The notes below the pieces were generated by a model, which worked only from the letters and a program-made list of their open reading frames with translations, was not told the DNA's origin and did not search any database. Of a stretch of DNA of 64,000 nucleotides, positions 22,936 through 38,298 are shown piece after piece; positions within the stretch are counted from its first letter, which is position 1; each line of letters starts with the position of its first letter. The translations under genes and the position numbers were made by a program. The DNA comes from Cliona cf. orientalis (taxonomy: Eukaryota > Porifera > Demospongiae > Clionaida > Clionaidae): the NCBI GenBank assembly GCA_963930775.1, contig OZ005700.1, positions 1,443,476-1,507,475 on the forward strand, in the 5' to 3' direction.

Positions 22936-24220
22936 ATGGTAAGTAAAAAATGGCCCCAACGTGTATCTATAATCCACTGATTTCTAGCTTAATCGTAGTG
23001 TATACCGTAGATCTTAATTTACCTTACCGTTCGTTTTTCTTCTCTTTCTCAGGCAAGGGGGCCGAAGAAGCACTTGAAGCGGCTGAACGCCCCGAAGCAT
23101 TGGATGCTTGACAAGCTCTCCGGGAGATACGTAAGTCACGTGGAGTAGCAGATACAACATTAATATGTAAGAGCTTAACAAAGATTATGTTTTATACAGG
23201 CACCAAAGCCCTCCCCTGGTCCACACAAACAGAGAGAGTGTATCCCTCTCATTGTGTTTCTGAGAAACCGTCTCAAGTATGCCCTCACTGGAGACGAGGT
23301 TAAGCGTATCGTAAAGCAGCGACTGATCAAGGTCGATGGAAAAGTACGAACAGACCCAACCTATCCAGCTGGATTTATGGGTACGTGAGGTTATATCTAC
23401 TCTTGCTGTTACAAAGCTTAACACACACGGCCTAAGATTGGACAGTAGCAATAGTACAGTGCTGTGAAGATCTGAAAATTAAAAGGCTTAATCTAGGAGT
23501 GCCTCTTTGGAGGTACTTTGACTGAACTTGCTAACCTGAGCGCTGCATTAGTGTTATTATGTGTAACCACTGAGCTTTAGAAAATGTATGATTTGAGTTA
23601 AATTATGTCAAATGCGTTACTCCATTTTAGATGTGATCACCATTGATAAGACTGGGGAGAACTTCAGGCTCATGTTTGACGTCAAGGGAAGGTTCACAGT
23701 TCATCGAATCTCTGCAGACGAGGCAAAAGTAAGCTATAGTGCCCATGTTGGGTAGTGTCATTCTCTTCACTTCTTGTATCTTCTTTTGTTGCAGTACAAG
23801 CTAGGCAAAGTGAAACGTGTAGCTCTCGGCAAGAAGGGTATCCCTTACTGCGTCACACACGATGGCCGAACCATTCGCTACCCTAACCCCGAAGTCGGTC
23901 TCAATGATACGGTCCAGATCGATATCACTACAGGCAAGATTATGGACTTCATCAAGTTTGACATTGGTAACCTAGTCATGGCTACTGGGGGGAGAAACTT
24001 GGGACGTGTTGGCCTGATCACTCATCGTGAGCGCCATCATGGAGCATTTGATATCATTCACATCAAAGATGCCCTCGGGCACTCGTTTGCCACCAGAATG
24101 ACCAACGTGTTTGTGATTGGAAAAGGTCAGAAGGCATTGGTGTCTCTGCCTCGACAGAAGGGCATCAGGCTCACCGTTGCCGAGGAGAGAGATCGAAGAT
24201 TAGAAGCCAAGCAGCTCTGA
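22936..24220 (+). CDS. RPS4X: 40S ribosomal protein eS4 (RPS4)
   Basis: Exons 22936-22938 (only the ATG), 23053-23130, 23200-23380, 23631-23728 and 23795-24220 give 261 aa (human 262-263). This is a small-subunit structural protein. Blocks are [85 protein letters not shown] and the KOW-like [21 protein letters not shown] first coding exon that ends right after the ATG is typical of animal ribosomal protein genes. Neighbour METTL1 is on the opposite strand, with a shared promoter of 100 bp. Introns are long enough to host snoRNAs, but I could not recognise C/D or H/ACA boxes with confidence. Confidence 0.98.
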
Positions 24221-24392
24221 GAACAGAGTAGTCGACTAAAGATACTAACTTTGGAGTTTTTGTTGCCAGGACCATCACATTTTCATGTTGTGTGATAATT
24301 TGTCCACTCGATTGTGATTAAAAATTGATGAGGTATAAGTATACAAAGTGATGCATGGAAAATGGACAATGACTAGAGATGATACAGTTTTG

Positions 24393-25492
24393 TCACTTCT
24401 TGCGTTCCTTCTTCCATCTGTAGGTAGGGGGGTTGACCCCATCACTAGGCATCTTAATACGTTTTCCCTTTGCCTATGATAAGTAGTAATAATAATATAG
24501 TTGAATAATGTGGGAATGGCGATGACGGCTTGCTATATACTCACCATTAGTTGTTTCTTTGTGGTCATCTTTTGCACTATCCTTCCGAGATCCTTGCAAC
24601 GCTGCCTGCGCTGATTCAGTTCCTTGTAGCCTTGAGAATACGCTTGAGATTGGTCTCGACTTGTTTGAGCAGAAGATGACTGACCATCCTCGCATCTAAG
24701 TTGTTCTGCCAAGGCATTTCCTGCATAATAGAACCATATACATAAGTCATTAAAAATAATATGATACATGTACTGTACTATATAACATGTACCTTCTTCA
24801 GCTGAATCAACAAAAATCACATGGGAATTTGGAGCAGCACCCTTGCCTCGTTCAATTTGATGAAGACTTGCCTGTAGTCGCTCAATTTTCTAGCAAATGA
24901 TACCACATATATACACTTAAGCGAAACAGTTTCAACACACTATCCTACCTTCTTTTCTGTTGAGAGCTTCATCTGGACATATTTGATGTCCTGAGTCTTC
25001 ATAAGCTGCAACTCTTCGGCTGAATACTTCTCCTCTTGTTGGGGTATCACATGACGACCCTCCTATGCAACATCATTAGGGTATAATACTATTCTACCAC
25101 ATCCAATACCTACGGTACCTTTAGCTTGGATTTAACCATCTTGTAGTAAAACTCGTCTGGATTGCGATTTCGTGCCTACAGTGTGCATGTGCAGCATGGG
25201 GGGGGGGGGGGGGGGGGGGTTAAATTCGATAAAAAGGCTAAAAGCTTTCAAGACAAACCTTTTCTTTGAGTATCTTGAGATGAGCTTGCTTCCTGTGATA
25301 GTCTCTGGCACGCAGCACATAGTCCTGATGTTTCTCCAACAGTCCCAGGTGTTTTCTGTGACTTAGCTGTGGTGAGCATTATTTAGAAACATCCCATTAC
25401 TGTCAGCACAAGTCAAATACAATCAGTCTCACTTGTTGCCTTTCTCTGTGAGTCCTCTTCAAGGACTTTGCTCGCTTATTATAGGACGACAT
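24393..25492 (-). CDS. UTP11: U3 snoRNA-associated protein 11 (SSU processome)
   Basis: Seven exons: 25492-25433, 25366-25259, 25175-25119, 25062-24949, 24889-24793, 24720-24545 and 24473-24393, for 230 aa (human 253). Utp11 is a basic coiled protein of the 90S pre-ribosome needed for 18S rRNA maturation. Signature stretches are KRAKSLKRTHRERQQLSHRK, GLLEKHQDYVLRARDYHRK, KILKEKARNRNPDEFYYKM, LKTQD-type MKTQDIKYVQMK, and the basic C-terminus RWKKERKK. A run of 22 G on the plus strand (25198-25219) falls in intron 2. It is divergent from the THEG gene (148 bp between starts). Confidence 0.95.
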
Positions 25493-25640
25493 CGCCACTC
25501 TCGAATAAAAATTGCCTCTCCAAGACGCTCAGCTGGTCCAGTACACGTGGGTCATGCGTGGGTGCACACGCTCACAATCCCATAAACGAGCTCCGCCCAG
25601 TTTCTATGGATACTAAGTGTGGAAGCGAAAGATCAAAGAG

Positions 25641-26727
25641 ATGGCGAACACGATCACGACAGAGAACTATTATAAGCGGCTCTCTAGGCCAAAGTCGGTT
25701 CCCGCGAGCTTTCTGGAAGACAGGTAGCTATGCTGTATACGATATCAGTAGAAAAAGCACCACTAGCACTGATTTTTTTCCCCACTACAGACCCTCTATC
25801 TACTGGGAAAATAAAATACCTCCTAAAGACTACTCACAAACAACGAAATTTGGTACAAGTTCATTAATTTACTCTAGCTGCAACATAATTAATTTATCTG
25901 CCCCTACAATAATTAACTTTGTGTACCCATACCGTAGTGCTGACCCCACGTCAGGAGCAGCTGGTCTACAGCAAGAGACTCCACCCCAATTACCAAGGAG
26001 ATCGCCGTACCCCGATATGGCCAGTCTCTCCAAATGCACTCAGGGCCACAGCTTCCAAACGCATCACTCAACTGGCTGAATCGAAAAGGGTGCATTCAAA
26101 ATACCAACCACCAAAAGGAGTAAGACTCAAAATTAACAATAAACCTTTCTATATAGACACATAAAATTTTTTCAATATGAACATGGGAAGGCCTGGGTAC
26201 GAGGCCAAAACATATATTTTTTTTTGTTCCAAGCTATGAATGAACTGGCTATATGTTTACACCATTCTTTCTCATCCCAGGTGAAGACGGTTATTCCCAG
26301 ATCTGCATTATCTGCTCGAGCGTCCAACCGTGTAGCACATCTCTCTCACCACAAGACCTACCCCCCGCTGCCCATCAAGCCGAGAAGCGAGTGGGACTGG
26401 GGAGAGTGGGAGACGGACATAAGCCAAGCGGCCAAGGTAGCCATGGCCTCGCCTCGCGTCGCAACCTTAGCAGAGCCCAAGAACACCCACCCACGCTTTG
26501 AGCCCTGCCGTGACGTGCAGTGGAAGGTGAACAAGGCCTCTCTCTCTCACGTGGCCACGGATCTCACCCTGAAGCTGGCCAGACCAAAGAGCCACAATGC
26601 AGCGCAGGAGGACTACAACCCTCGAGCATGGAGTGTCTCCAGGGCTGCTCTAATGGCACAGGCGTCGCCGAGACTATCTGAATTAGCAACACCGATACCG
26701 AGAAAAGTCAGGGCCAAGAAAACATGA
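25641..26727 (+). CDS. THEG-repeat (sperm microtubule-associated) protein
   Basis: Exons 25641-25723, 25791-25852, 25938-26119 and 26281-26727 give 257 aa. The sequence is built of degenerate repeats of about 20-40 residues containing R-hxxLA-pK/s (RITQLAESKRVH, RVAHLSHHKTYP, RVATLAEPKNTH, TLKLARPKSHN, RLSELATPIPRK), each preceded by an S-x-A-A/x-A-S pattern (SPNALRATAS, SALSARAS, AAKVAMAS, AALMAQAS). This is the THEG repeat of testicular haploid expressed gene proteins, now known as sperm microtubule-associated proteins. No membrane segment or signal is present. An axonemal or cytoskeletal role is inferred, and sponge choanocytes and sperm both have cilia. I do not assign THEG versus THEGL. 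Confidence 0.85.
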
Positions 26728-26782
26728 AAACTTTCAATGCAAAATAATTCCATTGTTTGGGCATTTAGAACTTGATTAGGAA

Positions 26783-26786
<4 letters not shown>

Positions 26787-26822
<36 letters not shown>
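26787..26822. repeat. (TG)n microsatellite, about 18 copies
   Basis: An uninterrupted TG dinucleotide run just downstream of the THEG-repeat gene, in the convergent gap before the MTMR9 3' end. Confidence 0.9.
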
Positions 26823-26826
<4 letters not shown>

Positions 26827-27001
26827 AGGTACTTAGAATAACATTATACTTTGTGATGCATTAAAATTTAATTTTATTTCTGTAACATGTACTACACACT
26901 TTTGGTAATGATACTTTATTTTGGGAATAAATAAAAAGTGAAAGTGACACACTATAATTATTATAATAAAAAGAACATCTATACCAAACATTGAGAAATA
27001 C

Positions 27002-30000
27002 CTAAGTCCAGTTGCTAGCATACTTTCTACCTTGTACTTGCAGTTCCTCCAACTCCCTATAATTATTATAATAATATTATTAGAGTGGGAAACAAAAAAC
27101 AAAACAATATTCTCAGAACAGAGCTATCACTATCAACCAGTTGTTTTGTATACATAACAAGTGAAGGAAAATATTGATTGATGTTCTTAGCTCTAACAAA
27201 CATGATGTATTTCCATAGAACTTACGTTTGAACACCTTCCAGAGTGCTTTTGAGAGCAGTGTTGGTATCTTTTAGCTCCTTGATGGCCTCAAAGCCAGAG
27301 AGGGAGAGAGAAGACTCACCGTCAGTTCGAAGATAGAGCTGCTTCCATAAAGTGACATTGAGTCCCGTGACTGTGAGCTGGAGAACACTGGGGTTCTTCT
27401 CATAGAGAGGGTTTCTCATTGGATCAGCAACTGCAGGCTCTAATAGATGTGCCCTATGTACATGTGTGTATGTGTGTGAGAGAGAGGACTGTAAACATAA
27501 GCAATCTCCATCAATATACTGGTTTACAGACAGACTAACCATAGTGAAATCGATTTTTCGGAAAGCTTGTTTCTTACTCTTTCCTTGGGTGTATCATACA
27601 AAAAATTACCTAAGTACACAAAAAAGTAATGAAATGATCTATCATGCATGAGTGTGGGTGGCTCACCATACATGGAAGAGTAAGAGTGGACAAAGAGAGT
27701 ATGAAGAAAACGTTCATTGAATTCAAACGACAAAGGAAACTGCTGTGTAACCTAGACAAGGAACGTAAGCAAGAGCACATCAGTGAAGGACGCTGTTTGT
27801 GATGTATTGGTATACATGTACGCATACCTGCCAAACTGCATCTAAAAAGAGTAGGAACATGGGTGCTTTCTCCCTCTCAGGTGCCGAGGTGGCATGGCTG
27901 TGTCTCAAACTGAACTGGTAGCCTCCATCCAGCCACTCCCTCTGCACTAGCTGCATAAACCTACGTACAAATTTGATCACAGAGAGATAGAGATAGATGA
28001 TACAACAGATATGACCGGTGCATGCCTTGATATAATCTACCACTACCGCTCACCCTTGCATTGTCCTGCATCGAGAGTCCAGCAGCACCTGAGCTAGTGA
28101 CGTGACCTGCAAGGTGGCATCTCGGCTACCAGAGCCATGAACGACAACACTGTTAGCTGAAAGAAAAACAAAGCAAAGTAAAGCAAAAACAAAACTGATA
28201 ATCACACAGCTGATTTCCCAACAAAAACAAAACAAGCAATACGTGCGCACAGTATCAACCAACCATCTTGGTGGAGGGCCATGACAACGTTCCTGGCAGC
28301 AGTGAGTAGCTTGGCCACGTGCCCCAGCCAACCAGACGCCTCTAGACGACCAAACCAGCTGCTACTGGAACTCAGGGAGGGGTCACTGCAAGCTATACAC
28401 ACACACACACACACACATAGAAATAAATATTAAAAATTCGGCACAAAAAATAATTACTTTTTGCCCAATTTTTAGATGCAGTTGTACTCATACTCAACTG
28501 CTGAAGTTTAGGAGAAATACAGTGGCTCTAGTATTGTTACAGAGCCTACCTTCAACCAGCTTGTTGAGGGATGTCTGTATGACACCAGGCAACTCCATCT
28601 TGTAGTACTCCACCTTCCACTGAGGATAGTGTGAGGGCAGCTCAACCCCACCTCCTATAAATCATCAAAATAATACGCACACGACTTAGTATTACATACT
28701 GTAAATGGCACGTGTAAACATTATTAGATTTTACAGAACTGATATTCTCAGATGCCCCCCACACCCAAAGTGGACGTATATGTAGCATAATTAATGCATC
28801 TAAACACCAGTTTCAATTATCAGATATGTACATGTACTTATAATATAAATCATTGTATAACATAATTGTGTTTTCCATTATCAGATAACCCCTTACTATA
28901 CTGTGAACACAATCAATACATCACACACCACACCACACCACAGACCTTTGCTCATACTCTGTTGTGCCAGGCTCTGATGTCTGACATCCAGCACCCTCCC
29001 CTTGCTGAGGCTCGGGAGACAGGCATTGAGAAGGTTGATGTCCTCCCGGCATCGCTTGTGGCTCGGTCCACACAGGGGCTGCCCGCAACGAACAAGGACG
29101 GCCTGGGTACGACTGTGGTGGTAGCAGACCACTGGGAATCTACCCAGGTGGCGAAAAGCTGCAATCTGTGCAAAAAGAGGAGATCACAATGCATAATCTA
29201 CACTATAATAATTATGACCAGGGTATGCATTCTACTCTACTCCAGAAACATCTACACCAGGGGGGAGAGGGGTGAGCATATATAAATTTGGCATGTTTGA
29301 TCCAGCTTCATAAAATGAGCAGAGATTTTACTCTGTTTCACCTTCCTCAAGTCCTCATCAGTGATAACCTTGGGCACTATGGCTGCCTCAGGGTAGGACG
29401 CACACAGCTTAAAGTCTGTGTTGGCATAGCTGATCCGGAATTTATCCGGAGAACACTGCCAGATCGTGAAGATATCTTCAACAGGACTGTAGATTAGCTG
29501 GTCCTGTGTAGGTGACTGTCTCTCCGTGCGCTGGGGCATACCACTCAATGCATAGAGCTGGTTGATACGAGCTGCAGTGGCATGCAAGCAAAACACATGT
29601 ATGAAGTGTACAGACTCAGCTACTACTTCCTAATCCCCTGAGCTGTTCTGTGTGTACATGTACTAAGAGTGGCTGGCTATCTGTACCTGGCTTGGAGAGG
29701 ACTTCCAGAGCATCAACCATATCCTGGCTGTCTTCAGGAGTCTTGTAGTCAAAGGAAAATCGACGGAAATCCTTGAGGTACACTACTGCATTTGTGGTCA
29801 ATGCTCTGTGCTCTATATGGTCTATGGATGTATGTAGAATCTGCAAATGACGGAAAGATATAGCTGCACATCAACAGTGTATGTTGGGGAGTTGAATTTA
29901 CAGTTAGTTCGTCTTCTGCCTTCTTTCTTGACGAGAAGATGAGATGAAACGGCGTGACGCACATGGTACCACCCACCACTTGTTCATTCTGGCTTCCGAC

Positions 30001-30057
30001 GACCTGTAGCTGCACGTCGTCCACCATCGGACGACGAACGTGTTCCATCAAATCCAT
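27002..30057 (-). CDS. MTMR9: Myotubularin-related protein 9 (catalytically dead)
   Basis: Twelve exons: 30057-29902, 29840-29687, 29571-29342, 29165-28946, 28654-28550, 28392-28264, 28156-28054, 27960-27828, 27751-27667, 27609-27540, 27453-27226 and 27056-27002, for 555 aa (human 549). The N-terminal PH-GRAM domain contains GTMCVTPFHLIFSSR. The phosphatase-like domain has LRKIAAFRHLGRFPVV, RCGQPLCGPSHKRCREDINL, HYPQWK and FLLFLDAVWQ. The P-loop reads VVVHGSGSRDATLQVTSLAQ: the catalytic Cys of CSDGWDRT is replaced, as in vertebrate MTMR9. MTMR9 binds and stimulates the active MTMR6/7/8 PI3P phosphatases through its C-terminal coiled coil, present here as ELKDTNTALKSTLEGVQ. The last exon rests on a strong GTAAGT donor and frame continuity. 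Confidence 0.93.
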
Positions 30058-30214
30058 GGCTAGGCTCCTATGCTAGTCACGCAGTTTTCTAATTGACGCG
30101 CACTGAAGCTTTCCTGCTGAGTCAGCATGTTCCTTCTGACTAGACTACAGTACTGAGCATGCGCGAGCGTGGTTTTGGCGCGCTTACCGCGGGAAGGCAA
30201 TCAATTCAGGCGAC

Positions 30215-34183
<3,969 letters not shown>

Positions 34184-34433
34184 AACGGAATGCTGACTTG
34201 TCTAACTATTAAAATTATAACACCATTGTTGTACTGATTATCTCCTGTATATGCATGCCATTGGATATTAATTTGTCACTATTAAATTAAAACAATTAGT
34301 GGGTGGCTATTTACAGACAATAATAATAATATGGTTCAAAGCTTAACAACTTCACAAAACAGTGCACACAATAAATTTTGCATATACACAACCTGTAATA
34401 GCAATACGTGACATTGTATATAGAAAAACAGAA

Positions 34434-37400
34434 TTACAACTCTACATCGCTAATGATCATTCTCTTCTCCTGTGGCTGTGGAAGTGGAGGAGGGGAGTCA
34501 GAGGAGAGAGAGTTTCGCCGGCTCCTCTGTGGGGACATCGCGATACTAGCACTTCCTGTCTTCTTCTCCTCATCGCTTTCATCCAGGTTGTTGGCTTTGT
34601 ATTTCCCCTCCTCAGTGCTCTGCAGGCGTAGAGAACTTATCACTAGATGTATATTATACCACATATTGCCACAGTGTAAAATAGTACGAGTGAATATTAT
34701 AATCAATCCTCAAAATTATGACGTTTGAAGAAGATAAGCTAGTGTCCTTATTAATTTTATTAAATTATTGTACCAACGTGACATGTTAGCTACGCATGCA
34801 TAATTGCTATGCAACTTTCTGAAGTATGGAAGAAGCTAGCTATAATGCAAATCACTAAAAAAAATAACACTTATGCTAAACTGAAATTAATGCTATTGCT
34901 AGAAGTACAGTGTCATACTTAAACCATGACCATGCAGAAATCGAAACAAATTGAAGAGTATAATATAGATACGTACGGCATCGGGTGTGACGAAGACAGT
35001 CTTGTCCTCCGGCGAGTGGAATCTTCTCCTGGGGGTGAGTTTGAAGATCAGTCCGAGGACGGTCCTGGAGAAGCGGTCCTTTGGCTCATAGATCTTGAGC
35101 GGTCCCATCCACCAGTTGAGGCCAATGAAGACGAGGAGGATGATGGCCCACTCCATGAGCGTGGTCGCCAGAGTGTCAGTCTCGATCAGCCACCAGGTCG
35201 ATGAGTTGGTCACTATCTCCTCCACTACCCACCAGATGATCAGACCAACACCCTCTATCGGCAGGATAAACCTGCAGTGTGTCATAATATTATTATTGTT
35301 ATTAGGGACAAGCATGGAGAAAGAAGTGAGTGATGAAGTCACATGTTTTCGCTCCCCCAGGTTATAAGACTAATTTTCATTTAATAACCATTTGATTTGT
35401 ATTATATGTAATTGTCATGAGCCGGCCAAAATTAAAAGATTTCATGATGCACTTCTGATATATAGTATCTATATTATATAGCTACATCATAAACTTTTGA
35501 CTTACACCACAACAAAGACCCACACCAGAGGCAGTGGCCAATCGTTAATTCCGTATTCATTGTAGAGCCTTCTTCGGAACTTGAGCACTCCATACCTCAA
35601 CACGAGGAAGAGAAGGAAGCAGCCAGAGAGGATCATGGCGTACGCCCAGACGCTGTCTTGGTTGACAAGGATTGTGGCGTCAACGGCAGAAGCCGTCCCC
35701 AGCAGAAACATGCAAATGCCAATGATGAGTGTGGCTGGGAGTCGTTTGACTGAAGGTGTGTGTGTGTGTGTGTGTGTGTATCAGATGAATGTAATTGGAT
35801 AGAGAAGTTTAGGACGATAAATTATTTACTGTTCAAGTCTGTAAGAATGTGAATAGGTAGTTCCATAAGAGAAATGAGAGAACTCAATCCAGCCAGTGTG
35901 AGACAGAGAAAGAAGGCAATCGCCAACACCCTACCTCCACCAATGCTCTGAAACAGCAAGGGCATCCTGCAAGAATGAAGATTAGCTAGCTATAGCTCAG
36001 AGAAGCAGCAGCTGCTATTGATTAAATGACCAACGCACCATATGAACGTAAGGCCCGTATTTCCCGGTCCATTATATTGGAGAGTGCTGACAATTTGATT
36101 TTTGGTTTGTCCGAGCTCTCTCTGGACGGAGAACACAGTGGAGAAGATGAGTATGCCACACATCAGACTGACAACATTGTTCATGACAGGAGTGGCACTG
36201 CCCAACTTCACTGCTCCCTGGTTACGCTTCATGAATGTGGCATACGTCAGAAACGTTCCAAGTCCAGCACCTGAGTTTATATTATCCATAATATTATGCA
36301 CTTTTCACATCACCTAGGGAGCTGGCTTAATTGTGTGTGAGATGCATGCATGCACTTCTATAATGTTACCAGAGAATAGCAGTACATAATAATTAATTCT
36401 TATTTGGTACCTGTATCCCAAGCATTCTGGGAGATAGCATCCAGCCACAGCTTGGAGGATCTCATGCTTGCTGCACAGATTAAGATTATCACCATGATTT
36501 GTATAGCGGATTATCTGCAGCATGCAGACTAGAGACATGAAAGCAACACACAGAACATACCAAAGCTGGGAGAGAACATGTGTGTGATTCCCTCGGAGGC
36601 ATAGGGCAGGAAGAGGGCCCAGTAGAAACAGAAGACAACGATCCCCAGCAGAACAGGGACGATGACTTTGTTGACTGGCTCAATGGTGGCCACACCTCTG
36701 CTGACAGAGAGAGCAGCTGCCAAGATGGAGACACCGTGGCACAGAACAGGCCAGCTGCTGCCCTATAGGTGGCATAATTCAGAGTCACATAATTAAACCT
36801 TAATGTGTCTCCTTGCACCAATTTTGCACTAGAGGCCCTCCTAACAATAGTATTACTCACATACTGAGAGGGGTGTAAGGAAAAGATGACACCAAAGTTT
36901 ACAGGTGTTATTGCAGATCAGCAACTATCACTGCAGTGCTGGTTACTGTAATATTATTCTGCACAATGTCGTGTACCTGTAGGTCATTCCAAGTAGTGTT
37001 GGATGCTGGCAGTGCTTCAGGCAGTGAATATGCGCAAGAGTGGATGAAATAGTAGCCACACCAGCCCACGAGTACGCTGTAGTAGCTCCTGCATTAAAGA
37101 GCCACGGAAAGAGACAATGAATCAAGTCAAATAAGTCTAGTGTTGAGTAGAGTCACATGACTGTGTGACCGTGATGGGTGTTATAGGAGGAAGACAACAT
37201 GCTCCACTATGTGACCAATCAAGATTTTCGCTATCATAACATTTAACCTCAGATGTGTATATCATACAATGGGGAGCAGCTGTATTGCGCTTTATATGCA
37301 CATACTATCAATGAATATATCACTGTGCATGTGATTTGGGTACATGCAACATGTACAACTCATTAAGATTAATAAACAATAACAATCAGGCATATCTGTC

Positions 37401-38045
37401 ATACCCCAGAGCAAAGGCGACCATGGCCTGAAAACCTCCCATGAATCGATAGGACGGACCAAGCAGCTTGTTGTAGGACTCCACCGTAGACCTCTTAGTG
37501 AAGCGTCCAATCCCGTACTCGATGAGAATGATGGGCATCGACCACAGCCAGAGAAAGCCAAACCACACGAGGAGAAATGCAAGTGCCCCTATAATTATTA
37601 GCAGTTAATAAAGGGTACATGGATATGCAGCTAGCTGGGTGCAAACCTCCTTCTGTGGCATGGTTCGCAACTATTCTCGGAAATCTCCAGATATTTCCAG
37701 TTCCCACAACGGAGCCCAACATAGAAAGTAGAACTCCAAATGATGAAGTGAACTGATTCTGCAGGTCGGAAAAATAGAATAAAAAATGTAATATCATCAG
37801 TGTATGGATCCAGTTCAGTTGCATGCACTCAAACTGCATGGTGTCAAAAGATTTAATAGTTATGAGAATAAATTAACCTTCTCTTCAGGTCTTCTTTTCC
37901 TGAAGACTGTTTTGATGACAGGCACCTTTGCGAGGCGAGAGCTCTCCAAGCAGCAGCAGGCCACCGTGTCCGGGACATCGGGCTGCGCAACCTCCCTGAA
38001 GTCCCCGCGCTTTCCCAGGAGAGGGACAGACTCTGTCTCCGCCAT
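34434..38045 (-). CDS. SLC6/NSS-type sodium-dependent transporter, copy A
   Basis: Eleven exons: 38045-37878, 37758-37647, 37588-37405, 37088-36977, 36762-36561, 36470-36411, 36270-36039, 35966-35830, 35749-35506, 35271-34977 and 34619-34434, for 643 aa. It has the LeuT fold: TM1 SMLGSVVGTGNIWRFPRI with the unwound GNIWRFP motif, TM2 with LWSMPIILIEYGIGR, and TM6 to TM8 with GAGLGTFLTYATFM and NNVVSLMCG. The N-terminus carries a Cys triplet (VACCCLESSRLAK), possibly palmitoylated. The C-terminus is Ser/Pro-rich. TM1 reads VGTGN...RIVAN, unlike the animal monoamine/GABA/glycine consensus VGLGN.WRFPY, so substrate cannot be assigned; amino acid-like is an inference. It is paired with copy B. 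Confidence 0.9.
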
Positions 38046-38298
38046 GCTCTGCTACTTCACCACGCTGGCTCGAGCTCAGCCTCCTAATTGCAGCTGTTTA
38101 CCACAAAGTACAAACCGTCCTGCTGAGATGCGTGCAACGCCCCCACTTTTCATGCAACCCGTGGTTTACATGTGACAAGCTATGAATATAATTTTCGTTA
38201 AGTATTGAATCAGCCTCCTGCCAGGAGGCCAACAATGTGAAAAATGTGTTAAGATACATTCATCGCACTTCTAAATCACACACAAAAATATTAAAATT

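Noticed and set aside
23381-23630. Candidate snoRNA in eS4 intron 3
   Set aside because: Scattered CTGA and TGA motifs occur, but no paired C and D boxes with a terminal stem, nor a convincing H/ACA hairpin, could be recognised.
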